Source: Lachnospiraceae bacterium (GTDB lineage: Bacteria > Bacillota > Clostridia > Lachnospirales > Lachnospiraceae). From it: a DNA stretch of 64,000 nt. The notes under the pieces were generated by a model. It did not search any database. It saw only the letters and a list, made by a program, of their open reading frames with translations, and was not told the origin of the DNA. The stretch spans positions 49,847 through 113,846 of the forward strand of contig SVEF01000011.1 in NCBI GenBank assembly GCA_015057585.1. Direction: 5' to 3'. Positions 8,841-16,866 of the stretch are shown here, piece after piece (the stretch's first letter is position 1; every line of letters begins with the position of its first letter). The position numbers and the translations under genes are program-made.

Positions 8841-10301
8841 ATGAGAATCAATCATAACATTTCTGCTTTAAAAACTAATAATATTCTTGGCAAAAATAAC
8901 AGCGCACTGGAAAAGAGTCTGGAAAGACTCTCTTCCGGTTACCGCATCAATCGTGCAGCAGATGACGCTGCGGGTCTTGCCATTTCCCAGAAGATGAAAA
9001 CACAGATTGCAGGCTTAAATCAGGCATCCAGAAATGCGTCGGACGGTATTTCCGTTATCCAGACCGCAGAGGGTGCTTTGGTTGAGGTGGAAGAAATGTT
9101 ACAGAGAATGCGTGAGTTGTCTGTACAGGCAGCCAACGGAACTTCCACGGACGAAGACCGTCTGCAGCTTCAGGCAGAAGTGGATCAGTTGAAGGATGAA
9201 ATCAACCGAATTTCCGAAACAACCGAATTTAATACAAAGAAACTTTTAGATGGTACGGTGGACCGCCGTTCTTATTCGAGCGACAGCAATGTGGAACTGA
9301 TTTCGCTGTCGGATTCCGTGGATGTGAGAAGTTATAACTTAATCATCGGTGATTTTGCCGACCAGGCAATGGTGGTGACGGATAAAATGACACAGGCAAC
9401 CGTGCCGGCGGACAAGACAACTTATACCATGACGATTAACAGTCAGGATATTACCTTTAATGCGGGGGATTCCCTGACGGATGTATTGGATAAATTGACA
9501 ACGACCTGCGACAATATGGGTATTTACGTTGGCTTTACCAGTGAGACACCGGACGATAACGGTGTGGGCGGTTACGATACCGTAAGTGCGGATGTGGCAG
9601 CAGCAAATCCGAGCGAATATTCTCTGCTTTTCCTGACGGATGATTTTGGTACGGATGCCAAATTGGAAATCCACTGTGACGAAGTGCTGGCAGATATGCT
9701 TGGTATTTCCAAGGCAGGAATGTTGGCAACCGGTAAGGACAGCACGGTAGCACTGGATCGTACGGAGGCGGGAGGATTTTCCAATACCGCAACGGTCAGT
9801 GTGGATGGAGACTATGTAACCGTCAGAGACCGTGATGATTTCGAAATGGTCTTTCAGGTAAAGGACGGTGCGGCAAGGGATGTTTCTGTAACGGTGCTTG
9901 ATGCAGGTCCGATGACGTTACAGATTGGTGCCAATGAAGGACAGACAATGGAAGTGCGGATTCCGAGAGTGGATACCGTGACTTTAAATATCGAAGAAGC
10001 CAATATCGGAACCCAGGCAGGTGCAGAAGCAGCAATTACCCTGTTTAACGCAGCGGTAAATGAAGTTTCTACCGTGCGTGCAAAACTGGGTGCGTACCAG
10101 AACCGTCTGGAGCATGCCATCAACAGTTTGGACGTTTCGGCGGAGAATCTGACCGAGGCATTATCCCGTATTGAGGATACCGATATGGCAGAAGAAATGG
10201 CAAATTATACCCAGCTTCAGGTGCTGACGCAGGCAGCAACCTCGATGCTTGCACAGGCAAATGAGCGCCCACAGAACATTCTCAATTTACTGCAGAGCTA
10301 A
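8841..10301 (+). CDS. fliC: Flagellin
   Basis: The 486-residue filament protein has the conserved D0/D1 N-terminus ([14 protein letters not shown], then [20 protein letters not shown] at 27-46) and the conserved C-terminal helix ending in NILNLLQS. The central 150-390 is the variable surface-exposed D2/D3 region. The segment [10 protein letters not shown] at residues 87-96 matches the D1 patch that mammalian TLR5 recognises in many flagellins. The start is set at 8841 (MRINHN) and not at the in-frame ATG at 8826, because GGAGG lies between the two and flagellins start MRIN. It is followed by its export chaperone FliS. Confidence 0.97.
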   Translation: MRINHNISALKTNNILGKNNSALEKSLERLSSGYRINRAADDAAGLAISQKMKTQIAGLNQASRNASDGISVIQTAEGALVEVEEMLQRMRELSVQAANGTSTDEDRLQLQAEVDQLKDEINRISETTEFNTKKLLDGTVDRRSYSSDSNVELISLSDSVDVRSYNLIIGDFADQAMVVTDKMTQATVPADKTTYTMTINSQDITFNAGDSLTDVLDKLTTTCDNMGIYVGFTSETPDDNGVGGYDTVSADVAAANPSEYSLLFLTDDFGTDAKLEIHCDEVLADMLGISKAGMLATGKDSTVALDRTEAGGFSNTATVSVDGDYVTVRDRDDFEMVFQVKDGAARDVSVTVLDAGPMTLQIGANEGQTMEVRIPRVDTVTLNIEEANIGTQAGAEAAITLFNAAVNEVSTVRAKLGAYQNRLEHAINSLDVSAENLTEALSRIEDTDMAEEMANYTQLQVLTQAATSMLAQANERPQNILNLLQS

Positions 10302-10326
10302 TTGTTATTGTGGGAGGGTGTAAACG

Positions 10327-10806
10327 ATGACCAAAGACCGGATTAAGGATTATACGCTCCGTGTGACACAGGCGTCACCGTGCGAGCTGGTAATTATTTT
10401 ATATGATATTATCCTGGATGATATTGCGGCAGCAAAAACGGCTGCGGGGGAAAACGATATGACAGCATATCGGAAGGAGTTGACACATGCCGGAAAGTTT
10501 TTGAATGAACTGATGGGAGTGTTGGATTTCTCGGTTCCGTTATCGTATCATCTGATGAGTTTGTATATTTATGCCAATAAGATGCTGACAAAGGCAAGAG
10601 TGAGCGGGAACGCGGAACCGCTTGCTGATGTCACAATGGTTATGGATAAATTGCGTGCCGGATTTGAGGGGATCAAATCGCAGGACACAACAGGACCTGT
10701 CATGCAGAATGTACAGCAGGTCTATGCAGGTCTGACCTACGGAAAAGGTCAGCTTAACGAAGCCTTTTTGAATCCACAGGATTACAACCGTGGATTTAAT
10801 GCCTAA
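10327..10806 (+). CDS. fliS: Flagellar export chaperone FliS
   Basis: At 159 residues with an all-helical pattern, it begins with LRVTQASPCELVIILYDIILDDI, as in FliS proteins, which carry a Y..T..tP.eLi.mLYdg.i pattern. FliS binds the flagellin C-terminus in the cytosol and prevents premature polymerisation before export. The gene follows flagellin by 25 bp with a GGGAGGG ribosome binding site and ends at a strong terminator, so it is the last gene of the operon. It is longer than the usual 125-135 residues because of a C-terminal tail of about 25 residues (LTYGKGQLNEAFLNPQDYNR). Confidence 0.9.
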   Translation: MTKDRIKDYTLRVTQASPCELVIILYDIILDDIAAAKTAAGENDMTAYRKELTHAGKFLNELMGVLDFSVPLSYHLMSLYIYANKMLTKARVSGNAEPLADVTMVMDKLRAGFEGIKSQDTTGPVMQNVQQVYAGLTYGKGQLNEAFLNPQDYNRGFNA

Positions 10807-10830
10807 CATAATAAGTACAATCCTAATGCA

Positions 10831-10863
10831 AGAGTGGGAGCGGTGATGGACTGCTCCCACTCT
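10831..10863 (+). terminator. Rho-independent terminator of the flagellin operon
   Basis: A perfect 11-bp stem AGAGTGGGAGC/GCTCCCACTCT around an 11-nt loop, followed by TGTGTTTTT. Confidence 0.92.
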
Positions 10864-10875
10864 TGTGTTTTTCAA

Positions 10876-11337
10876 GGGGCGTCTTTTACGGCATTACTTT
10901 TCACATGCCCGTACGAATGCCGGAGAAAACGCAGTCACCCCGCTCGCACATTTATCTCCGGCAAGGTCCTTGTCCGGTGGTCATAAACAAAGAGGCAGAA
11001 CCGAAACTCGGCGGCAGGGGAAAACAAAATGTGTAAAAGGATATCGCGAATAAAGTGCGACAGCACTTTTACGAAAAGGTATTCGTCGCTCTCGGACAAA
11101 CGTGTTTGTCCAGAGACGACGCATGCCTTTTCTAAAATCGCGTCCTATGGACGCTTTTCGCGATATCCTCTGGTGCAGAACGTATTTCATCTCCCCCTGC
11201 CGCCTCAGACAGCCGGCTTCTGCCTCTTTATTCCCACCATCCTTCAGCCCTTGCCGTTCGTAATGTGTGGCGGGGCGCTGCATGTTTTTCTCCGGCATTT
11301 GTACGGGCAAAGAAGGTAATGCCGTAAAGGACGCCCC
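10876..11337. repeat. 462-bp foldback element with three-hairpin head (non-coding)
   Basis: The whole segment is one long imperfect inverted repeat. The outer 60 bp (10876-10934) pairs with 11278-11337 (GGGGCGTC...GACGCCCC, ACGGCATTAC/GTAATGCCGT, ATGCCGGAGAAAA/TTTTTCTCCGGCAT). Pairing continues through GGCAAGG (10960) with CCTTGCC (11249), AAAGAGGCAGAA (10989) with TTCTGCCTCTTT (11218), GGCGGCAGGGG (11010) with CCCCTGCCGCC (11194), and closes at GGATATCGCGAA (11039-11050) with TTCGCGATATCC (11157-11168). The apical 106 nt holds three further hairpins: AAAGTGC/GCACTTT (11052-11069), GGACAAAC/GTTTGTCC with flanking stem (11074-11131), and GCGTCC/GGACGC (11140-11154). Short frames on either strand look like shadows. 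It could be a structured RNA or a non-autonomous mobile repeat; which is not decidable here. Confidence 0.85.
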
Positions 11338-11344
11338 GCCGCGC

Positions 11345-11452
11345 CACATCGGCATGTTGCGAAGCAATATGCCGATGGACACAGCGTTGCAAGTTTTTGC
11401 GGGAGCACATCGGCATGTTGCGAAGCAATATGCCGATGGACACAGCGTTGCA
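11345..11452. repeat. Two identical 47-bp direct repeats, each a hairpin
   Basis: The 47-bp unit occurs at 11345-11391 and again, identically, at 11406-11452, separated by 14 bp. The first 33 nt of each contain CATCGGCAT/ATGCCGATG with inner TTGC-GAA-GCAA, giving a nearly perfect 14-bp hairpin with a GAA loop. The remaining 14 nt (GACACAGCGTTGCA) are unpaired. They start 8 bp after the foldback element and seem to be part of the same non-coding block. Confidence 0.9.
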
Positions 11453-11484
11453 GAAAATTATCTTACACTTGTAGAAAAATGTGA

Positions 11485-11513
11485 TTGTCGAAAAAAGAAG
11501 AATATGGTATGAT
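11485..11513 (+). promoter_or_regulatory. Sigma-A promoter of the Cys-rich surface protein
   Basis: TTGTCG (11485-11490), 17 nt, TATGAT (11508-11513). The leader to the start codon at 11600 is about 80 nt; I could not assign it to a riboswitch class. Confidence 0.65.
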
Positions 11514-11599
11514 AGGAAATAAGAGTGGGAAAGTGGGCAGTCGGCTGTCCGTTTTCTTCGAGAGTAAAGCGATAAATTTCCGACATGGAGGGAACATAG

Positions 11600-12553
11600 A
11601 TGAGAAAAATGATGAAAAGGATTTTGGCAGTGGCATTTGCTCTGACCCTGTTTGCGGGTTCATTCCCTGTAACAACGGTGCATGCAGATGAGGCAGAACC
11701 GTGTGATGTACATACTTACAGTTATGATTGCGATACGGATTGCAATATTTGCGGACAGGAGAGAAAGGCGAGTCATACCTATGACCGTTACGGACAGAAT
11801 TTTAATTATCACTGGCTGAAATGTGTATGCGGTGCGAAGCTGGATATGGAAGCGCATGTATATGACAGCAGTACGGATTTGACCTGTTCGGTATGCGGAT
11901 ATGAGCGTCATCTGGAGCACAACTACAATACACAGAAGAGTGACGGGACGCACCACTGGGACGAGTGTTCCTGCGGTGAAACAAAGAATAAAGAAGAGCA
12001 TATTCTGGTGCAGAAGTCGGATGGCTCTTGGCACTGGGATCAGTGTGTCGAGTGTAACGAAAGAGTGAACGTCGGTGCCCATGTGTGGGGTGAAGGCCGA
12101 ACAGAGGGAGACATCACCTATTATACCTGCACGATTTGCAGTGCAGAAAAGACCGTGGATGCCACAGGTGGCGGACAGGGAGAAACTCCGGGAACGAATC
12201 CGGGTGAAGGAACCGGTGACACCCCGGGAGGAAATGACCCGAGCGTGACACCGGGCGGAGAAACTCCGGGCGCGACCCCGGGAGGAAACCAAGGAGAGAA
12301 TCCGGGTGAAGGTACCGGTGAAAACCAGGGTGGCGAAGGAACAGGCGACAATGCCGGTGAGGGTGACGATACTGGTGATGACAGCGAAGACGACACTAAG
12401 GACAAGAAAAAGAACGGCGGAGCCGTATTGTTTGGAATTCTTGGCGGTGTAGTTGCTCTTTGGGGCGGTGCCATCGGCGGATATTTGTTGTACCGCAAGA
12501 AAAAAGGTGGTTCGGTTGCGTCGATGAAGGGTAAGGTAAAGGATACCTTATAG
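11600..12553 (+). CDS. Secreted membrane-anchored protein with Cys/His repeats and Gly/Pro-rich stalk
   Basis: The 317-residue protein has a signal peptide (residues 1-29, cleavage near VHADE) and then at least four repeats of about 35 residues. Each combines a CxxCG- or CxCG-type pair with a following HxY/HxW motif, for example CNICGQERKASHTY, CVCGAKLDMEAHVY, CSVCGYERHLEHNY and CSCGETKNKEEH. A Gly/Pro/Thr-rich stalk of about 80 residues follows (repeats like GETPGTNPGEGTG), then an Asp-rich stretch, one membrane helix (about 275-295) and a basic tail. The layout suggests a surface domain held off the membrane, perhaps metal-binding through Cys and His; this is an inference. The GGAGGG site fits the ATG at 11600. 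Confidence 0.8.
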   Translation: MRKMMKRILAVAFALTLFAGSFPVTTVHADEAEPCDVHTYSYDCDTDCNICGQERKASHTYDRYGQNFNYHWLKCVCGAKLDMEAHVYDSSTDLTCSVCGYERHLEHNYNTQKSDGTHHWDECSCGETKNKEEHILVQKSDGSWHWDQCVECNERVNVGAHVWGEGRTEGDITYYTCTICSAEKTVDATGGGQGETPGTNPGEGTGDTPGGNDPSVTPGGETPGATPGGNQGENPGEGTGENQGGEGTGDNAGEGDDTGDDSEDDTKDKKKNGGAVLFGILGGVVALWGGAIGGYLLYRKKKGGSVASMKGKVKDTL

Positions 12554-12598
12554 AATTTGCAGAATAAGAAGAAAAAAGAGTCACGTAGATAATAACAA

Positions 12599-12627
12599 AC
12601 CACCGTGTCCGGTCCGGGCACGGTGGT
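12599..12627 (+). terminator. Rho-independent terminator between convergent genes
   Basis: A 9-bp stem ACCACCGTG/CACGGTGGT with an 11-nt loop, followed by TTTT. It ends the surface protein gene and lies 25 bp from the convergent LacI gene end. Confidence 0.85.
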
Positions 12628-12652
12628 TTTTGGTATCTTCATGTTGAAAACT

Positions 12653-13657
12653 TTATTTCTCATCCAGTCTCTTTGTGGATTCTCTCGGAATAAATTTTGC
12701 GCGGAGCAGCATCTTGGACAGACCGACACCGCGGATTAAACCGTCCAGCATTAAAGCCGCACTTTTACCAAGGTCGTAACGGTCCTGACGGATGGTTGTG
12801 AGCTTTGGTGAGAGCTGGTTGGCTACCGGAAGATCGTCGTAACCGATGACACTGATATCATCCGGAACCTTTAAATTCATGTGATTTAATTCCGTGATAA
12901 CACCGCTGGCAATCATATCACTGGCGCAGACGATTGCGGTAGCACCGTTTTCGATAAAGGACGGAACGTGGGATTTTGCACAATCCGGGACATAGTAACC
13001 GTAGGCTACCAGTTTTTCATCCGGCTCGATACCGTTTTCTCTCATGTGCTGTAAGAAAGCCTGGTTACGTTCCTCGGAGACCATGGAGTTTTTGGAACCG
13101 TTTAGGAACGCAATGTTCTTGTGTCCCATAGCTACGAGATGGTTAACTGCGTGGCCGATGCCTTCGTTACTGTCGGTGCCGACATAGCCGATGTGGTGAT
13201 TGCCCGGGATGTAGTTGTCTAAAAGAACGGTAGGAACCGTGGTCTTGTTTAATTGACGAATCCAGTCGTCATGCAGGGTAAATCCTAACAGGAAGGCCCC
13301 GGAAAAGCCGTGGCGCAGCATATAGCTGTCATATTTTTCGGTCGTCTGCATAGTCAGATTGGACGGGATAACCGTGACTTCCCAGTTGCGGCTGGCAGCT
13401 CCCAGTTTAAAGCCCATGACGATTTCATAACCGAACTGGTCGATGGTCTCGTAATCCATGTTGCGGTCTTCGATGAACACACACACCTTTGTGGTCGTAC
13501 GGTTTCTGATTTTTTTGGACGCATAGCCCATTTCTACTGCTGTATCAAGTACGAGCTGTCTGGTTTCTTCGCTGATATCGCTGGCTCCGTTTAATCCTTT
13601 GGAAACCGTGCTTACGGCGATGCCGAGACGCTCGGCAATGTCTTTGATGGTTGGCAT
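12653..13657 (-). CDS. LacI family transcriptional regulator
   Basis: At 334 residues it has the LacI length. The N-terminal helix-turn-helix reads MPTIKDIAERLGIAVSTVSKGLNG, with the hinge near residue 50, followed by a periplasmic-binding-protein-like ligand domain (GYVGTDSNEGIGHAVNHLV; VIGYDDLPVANQLSPKLTTI). These repressors bind a sugar or sugar phosphate and release an operator. The nearest carbohydrate gene is malQ, 1.1 kb away, so control of alpha-glucan metabolism is possible but unproven. It has its own promoter with two overlapping TCGAAAGTTTCGA-type palindromes just upstream, suggesting autoregulation. Confidence 0.93.
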   Translation of the reverse strand: MPTIKDIAERLGIAVSTVSKGLNGASDISEETRQLVLDTAVEMGYASKKIRNRTTTKVCVFIEDRNMDYETIDQFGYEIVMGFKLGAASRNWEVTVIPSNLTMQTTEKYDSYMLRHGFSGAFLLGFTLHDDWIRQLNKTTVPTVLLDNYIPGNHHIGYVGTDSNEGIGHAVNHLVAMGHKNIAFLNGSKNSMVSEERNQAFLQHMRENGIEPDEKLVAYGYYVPDCAKSHVPSFIENGATAIVCASDMIASGVITELNHMNLKVPDDISVIGYDDLPVANQLSPKLTTIRQDRYDLGKSAALMLDGLIRGVGLSKMLLRAKFIPRESTKRLDEK

Positions 13658-13735
13658 AAAATTGTTACCTTTCTGTATTAATAATAGAAGTGCTGCGACA
13701 AGCGGGATATTGCCGTTTTCACAGGCACAGAATGT

Positions 13736-13764
13736 ATTCTAGCACAGGGCGGGACGTTTTTCAA
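13736..13764 (-). promoter_or_regulatory. Sigma-A promoter of the LacI family gene
   Basis: On the minus strand, TTGAAA (13764-13759), a 17-nt spacer and TAGAAT (13741-13736) with the extended TGC just before it. Confidence 0.8.
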
Positions 13765-13787
13765 CGAAAGTTTCGAAAGTTTCGAAA
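13765..13787. promoter_or_regulatory. Overlapping palindromic operators upstream of the LacI gene
   Basis: CGAAAGTTT is repeated in tandem, giving two overlapping odd-centred palindromes of the form CGAAA-G-TTTCG. They touch the -35 box of the LacI promoter. The size and symmetry fit LacI-type operators. No second copy of the exact motif was seen before malQ. Confidence 0.6.
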
Positions 13788-13800
13788 AAAATAATAAAAA

Positions 13801-13830
13801 AAGACAGGCCGGGATGTAGCGACCTGTCTT
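13801..13830 (-). terminator. Rho-independent terminator of the Pr6Pr-like gene
   Basis: Stem AAGACAGG/CCTGTCTT with a 14-nt loop. On the minus strand it is followed by a T-run (A-run at 13786-13800). Confidence 0.8.
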
Positions 13831-13845
13831 AAGAACATCGGAATT

Positions 13846-14535
13846 TTAAATTTTTTCGCCGGCCTTTTTCTCGAGATAATACCAAAGGTAACTAAGTCCG
13901 AGAAAGAATCCCGCAAGCCCGAGAATAAAAACAAATACGAGCGGTCCGTACGCATCGAAATCCAAAAACGGATACATATAATAGGACTCAACACCGACAT
14001 CCGAAAAATAAACCAGATGATTAAGACCTAAAATAAAGGACTGGGCAACATAAAGCAAAGGAAAGATGAGCATGAACAAAACCTGCGTTTTTTTCATTTG
14101 TCCCTTTGGGTAAAAAAGGATGCGGTCTAAGACCATGAGCACCGGACAAAAGAAGTGAATGCTTAAGTTCCGGAACGACAGGAGCCGGTTCTGCATCCAA
14201 CCGCTTGGGGCAAGGTAACACCAAAAAATTAAAAATGTTACCGTGATGGCAATGCAGGTACAAAAAGAAAATATGGAACAGAAGTCACAGGTTTTGACTT
14301 TTGTGCCGCTGTACACTGCTTTTGCCGTGCGAATGGATGAAATCAGAAAGAAAAACCAAACCATAAGATTGGATTGTACCGTATATGTAAATAGCGATAA
14401 TAAATTTTTTTCTTCTTCAAAAAGCTGCAGACACACACATAATCCGGCGGTAATAAGCAAAAATGATGTCACACGGTAAAACAGAATGAATTTGGTGTCG
14501 TTTCCTAATGCGGTAAGTCTGTTTTTATTAGTCAT
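13846..14535 (-). CDS. Pr6Pr-like integral membrane protein
   Basis: This 229-residue protein has six hydrophobic segments (about 18-36, 48-66, 85-108, 122-138, 150-172, 200-220). The phrases LFTYTVQSNLMVWF (residues about 48-61) and LSIHFFCPVLMVLDRIL (about 125-141) match the pattern of the bacterial Pr6Pr family, which has a conserved 'QSN' and a His-x-x-x-Pro motif. The function of that family is unknown to me. The gene is divergent from malQ; an AAGGAG site precedes the ATG. Confidence 0.7.
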   Translation of the reverse strand: MTNKNRLTALGNDTKFILFYRVTSFLLITAGLCVCLQLFEEEKNLLSLFTYTVQSNLMVWFFFLISSIRTAKAVYSGTKVKTCDFCSIFSFCTCIAITVTFLIFWCYLAPSGWMQNRLLSFRNLSIHFFCPVLMVLDRILFYPKGQMKKTQVLFMLIFPLLYVAQSFILGLNHLVYFSDVGVESYYMYPFLDFDAYGPLVFVFILGLAGFFLGLSYLWYYLEKKAGEKI

Positions 14536-14687
14536 CGGATAGTAGCTCCTTATTATTTTACAAATATCAACTTATTCTACCATATTTGAAAAGGAATTGC
14601 ATCAGTTCTTTTTGAAAAATATAACTTTTTAAAGAGACTTTGGTCCTGCGGAGAAGAGTTTTTATATAAGAAACCGTAAGAAACCGC

Positions 14688-14716
14688 TTGACATGACCCG
14701 TAAAATCCATTATTAT
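14688..14716 (+). promoter_or_regulatory. Sigma-A promoter of malQ
   Basis: TTGACA (14688-14693), 17 nt, TATTAT (14711-14716). An ATG at 14693 in the malQ frame overlaps the -35 box and cannot be the start of this transcript, so the promoter settles the start choice. A near-palindromic AAATTTACGAAAATTATT at 14731-14748, just after the -10, is a weak operator candidate. Confidence 0.8.
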
Positions 14717-14779
14717 GAACTCATAAACGAAAATTTACGAAAATTATTCGATAAATCTGAGAAAGGTATGGTAAATGAG

Positions 14780-16285
14780 ATGGGAAAAAGCGAAGTAAAA
14801 GCGCTTAAGCGCGGTGCCGGATTACTGATGCCGATCAGCAGCCTTCCGAGTCCTTACGGAATCGGTACGTTAGGTAAGGAAGCTTACAAATTTGCTGATT
14901 TTGTAAAGGCGACCGGCGGTACCTACTGGCAGGTGCTTCCGATTGGTCCGACCAGCTACGGCGACAGCCCGTATCAGTCCTTCTCTGCATTTGCCGGGAA
15001 TCCGTATTTCATTGACCTGGATGTTCTGGTAGAAGAGGGGTTGTTGCTGCAGGAAGAGATTGACGAAAAAGACTGGGGCGAAGAAGAAAATAAGGTAGAT
15101 TACGCAAAGATTTACGAAAGCCGTTTTGATGTGTTACGCAAAGCATATGCAAGAAGCAGGCATGCCGGAACAAAGGCGTTTAAGACATTCGTTGCGGAGA
15201 ATGAATACTGGTTACAGGATTACAGCCTGTATATGGCAGTTAAGGGGGCTTTTGAGAGTAAGTCCTGGACAGAATGGGATGACGACATCCGTTTGCGTAA
15301 GCCGGAGGCAGTAAGCCGTTACGAAAAGAAGTTAAAGAGCGAAATCGGCTTCTGGAATTTCCTCCAGTTTAAGTTTGACGAGCAGTGGAAGAAGTTAATG
15401 GTATACGCGCACGAACTGGGCATTGAAATTGTTGGCGATATTCCTCTTTACGTTGCTATGGACAGTGCGGATGTGTGGGTACATAGTGATCTGTTCGAAC
15501 TGGATGAAGATTTAAGGGAAATTAACATCGCGGGAGTTCCGCCGGATTTGTTCTCGGAAACAGGGCAACGCTGGGGCAATCCGCTGTACCGTTGGGATGT
15601 CATGGAACAGGATGGTTTTTCCTGGTGGAAAGAGCGAATGAAGTCCTGTGCATATCATTATGATGTTATCCGTATTGACCACTTTATCGGAATTGTAAAT
15701 TACTATTCGATTCCGGCAACCTGTCCGACCGCCATGGAAGGTAAGTGGAAGAAGGGTCCGGGTAAGAAGTTAACCGATATGATTAACGAGACCATCGGCG
15801 ATAAGAAGATTATTGCAGAAGACCTCGGAGTACTTACTGCACCGGTAATTAAACTGATTCAGGCAAATAACTATCCGGGCATGAAGATTCTTGGTTTTGC
15901 GCTGGATGCATCCGATCCGACGAATGAATATCTGCCACACAACTTTACGACAGATAATTCGGTTGTATACATCGGAACCCACGACAACGAAACGCTTGTT
16001 GGTGCATTGATTCAGCTGAACGAAGAGCAGCAGGAGAGACTTGCCGATTACTATGATGCCAGAAATCCTTATGATATTGCGAGAGCAATGATTAAGAGAG
16101 CGTACTCCTTAAACTGCCGCGTGGCTATTTTCCAGGTGCAGGATTTATTGTATCTTGACAATACCGCACGCATGAATTTCCCATCTACACTTGGCGGCAA
16201 CTGGGAGTGGAGAATGACCGCAGACCAGTACGACAGGATGGACGCTTCCTATTATAAGAAGCTTGCCGAACTGTATTACAGATAA
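14780..16285 (+). CDS. malQ: 4-alpha-glucanotransferase (amylomaltase, GH77)
   Basis: The 501-residue enzyme transfers alpha-1,4-glucan segments between maltodextrins in cytosolic glycogen/starch metabolism. Family hallmarks are RGAGLLMPISSLPSPYGIGTLG at the N-terminus, the DIPLYVAMDSADVW segment, the catalytic-nucleophile region DVIRIDHFIG, IIAEDLG around the general acid, and YIGTHDNET. Length fits GH77 enzymes. The ATG at 14780 is chosen because the promoter overlaps an upstream ATG (14693); an AGAAAGG site lies 13 nt before it, a slightly long spacing, and ATG 14768 is the alternative. The gene is monocistronic and ends at a strong hairpin. Confidence 0.95.
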   Translation: MGKSEVKALKRGAGLLMPISSLPSPYGIGTLGKEAYKFADFVKATGGTYWQVLPIGPTSYGDSPYQSFSAFAGNPYFIDLDVLVEEGLLLQEEIDEKDWGEEENKVDYAKIYESRFDVLRKAYARSRHAGTKAFKTFVAENEYWLQDYSLYMAVKGAFESKSWTEWDDDIRLRKPEAVSRYEKKLKSEIGFWNFLQFKFDEQWKKLMVYAHELGIEIVGDIPLYVAMDSADVWVHSDLFELDEDLREINIAGVPPDLFSETGQRWGNPLYRWDVMEQDGFSWWKERMKSCAYHYDVIRIDHFIGIVNYYSIPATCPTAMEGKWKKGPGKKLTDMINETIGDKKIIAEDLGVLTAPVIKLIQANNYPGMKILGFALDASDPTNEYLPHNFTTDNSVVYIGTHDNETLVGALIQLNEEQQERLADYYDARNPYDIARAMIKRAYSLNCRVAIFQVQDLLYLDNTARMNFPSTLGGNWEWRMTADQYDRMDASYYKKLAELYYR

Positions 16286-16294
16286 GTAAAAAGC

Positions 16295-16341
16295 AAAGAT
16301 TTCTATCATTTCGATATGACATTGAAATGATAGAAATCTTT
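16295..16341. terminator. Bidirectional terminator after malQ
   Basis: An 18-bp perfect stem (AAAGATTTCTATCATTTC and its complement) with an 11-nt loop, T-rich on both outer sides. It abuts the stop codon of the convergent DUF2508 gene. Confidence 0.92.
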
Positions 16342-16554
16342 TTATTTTCCGGCCTCGCCGGCTTTGAGCTGCTTCATCAGATATTTATAACGGTCCTGGA
16401 TGGAGTTGATTCGGTAGATACTGCTACTGATTAAATCCGGATCGACAACATTTTCAAAGAGGGAATAAGCGGCATCCAGCTCCTGACGTGTGTCACTGAT
16501 TTCCTGTAACAGGATATCTCTTGTAGTTATCTTCTTTCTTTTTAAGAATGGCAC
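16342..16554 (-). CDS. DUF2508 (YaaL-like) small protein
   Basis: The 70-residue protein is basic at its start (MPFLKRKKITTRD) and then helical, with the pattern ILLQEISDTRQELDAAYSLFENVVDPDLISSSIYRINSIQDRYKYLM split across its length, as in Bacillus YaaL (DUF2508). In Bacillus yaaL sits between recR and bofA. Here the bofA-like gene is next door in divergent orientation, but recR is 38 kb away. It starts at GTG with an AGGGGG site. Function is unknown. Confidence 0.75.
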   Translation of the reverse strand: MPFLKRKKITTRDILLQEISDTRQELDAAYSLFENVVDPDLISSSIYRINSIQDRYKYLMKQLKAGEAGK

Positions 16555-16659
16555 TTGTTAAGGCCCCCTTTCTTTTTTTACAAGTATAGTCCCTATTTTT
16601 ACAGTTTATACATAGAATAAAACTTTTGTGAATATATAAGTAGGGAGGGGGGCGGTAAC

Positions 16660-16866
16660 ATGAAAAAGTGGACAGATTATATGATAGATGCTTTGTTTCG
16701 CGGCGTGGTTGGACTGGTGGTGTTTTATGTGTTAAAACAGATTTGTGTGGCAAATGGGTTTTTTGTATTTGCGGGAATTAATCTGATGAGTTTTCTTTTG
16801 GTGGCGATTCTTGGAATTCCGGGCTTTTTTCTGGCGCTGACGGTGGGACTCATATATTGGTTTTAA
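16660..16866 (+). CDS. BofA-like small membrane protein
   Basis: This 68-residue protein has two membrane segments (about 12-32 and 40-66). The C-terminal phrase INLMSFLLVAILGIPGF fits the BofA family signature (iginl...gilGlPG). BofA in Bacillus helps inhibit SpoIVFB processing of pro-sigma-K during sporulation. The family match rests on this short motif, the size and the neighbouring yaaL-like gene. A strong GGAGGGGGG site precedes the ATG. Confidence 0.75.
   Translation: MKKWTDYMIDALFRGVVGLVVFYVLKQICVANGFFVFAGINLMSFLLVAILGIPGFFLALTVGLIYWF

Noticed and set aside
10981..11443. Several short open frames on both strands across the foldback
   Set aside because: They follow the symmetry of the inverted repeat, lack ribosome binding sites and give Arg/His/Cys-rich, low-complexity translations.
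11345..11452. CRISPR-like array (two identical 47-bp repeats)
   Set aside because: Only two units with a 14-bp gap, each a strong hairpin, and no cas genes in the window.
11514..11599. Riboswitch in the leader of the surface protein gene
   Set aside because: The leader is short and I could not place a known aptamer core, such as the c-di-GMP one, on it.
11660..12292. 210-codon open frame on the minus strand
   Set aside because: It lies entirely opposite the well-supported surface protein gene and has no ribosome binding site.
12121..12729. 202-codon minus frame with a Pro/Ser-rich product
   Set aside because: It is the antisense of the Gly/Pro-rich stalk and runs through the terminator and into the LacI gene end.
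14693..14779. Earlier ATG start for malQ
   Set aside because: The ATG overlaps the -35 box of the malQ promoter; the family N-terminus aligns with the later start.
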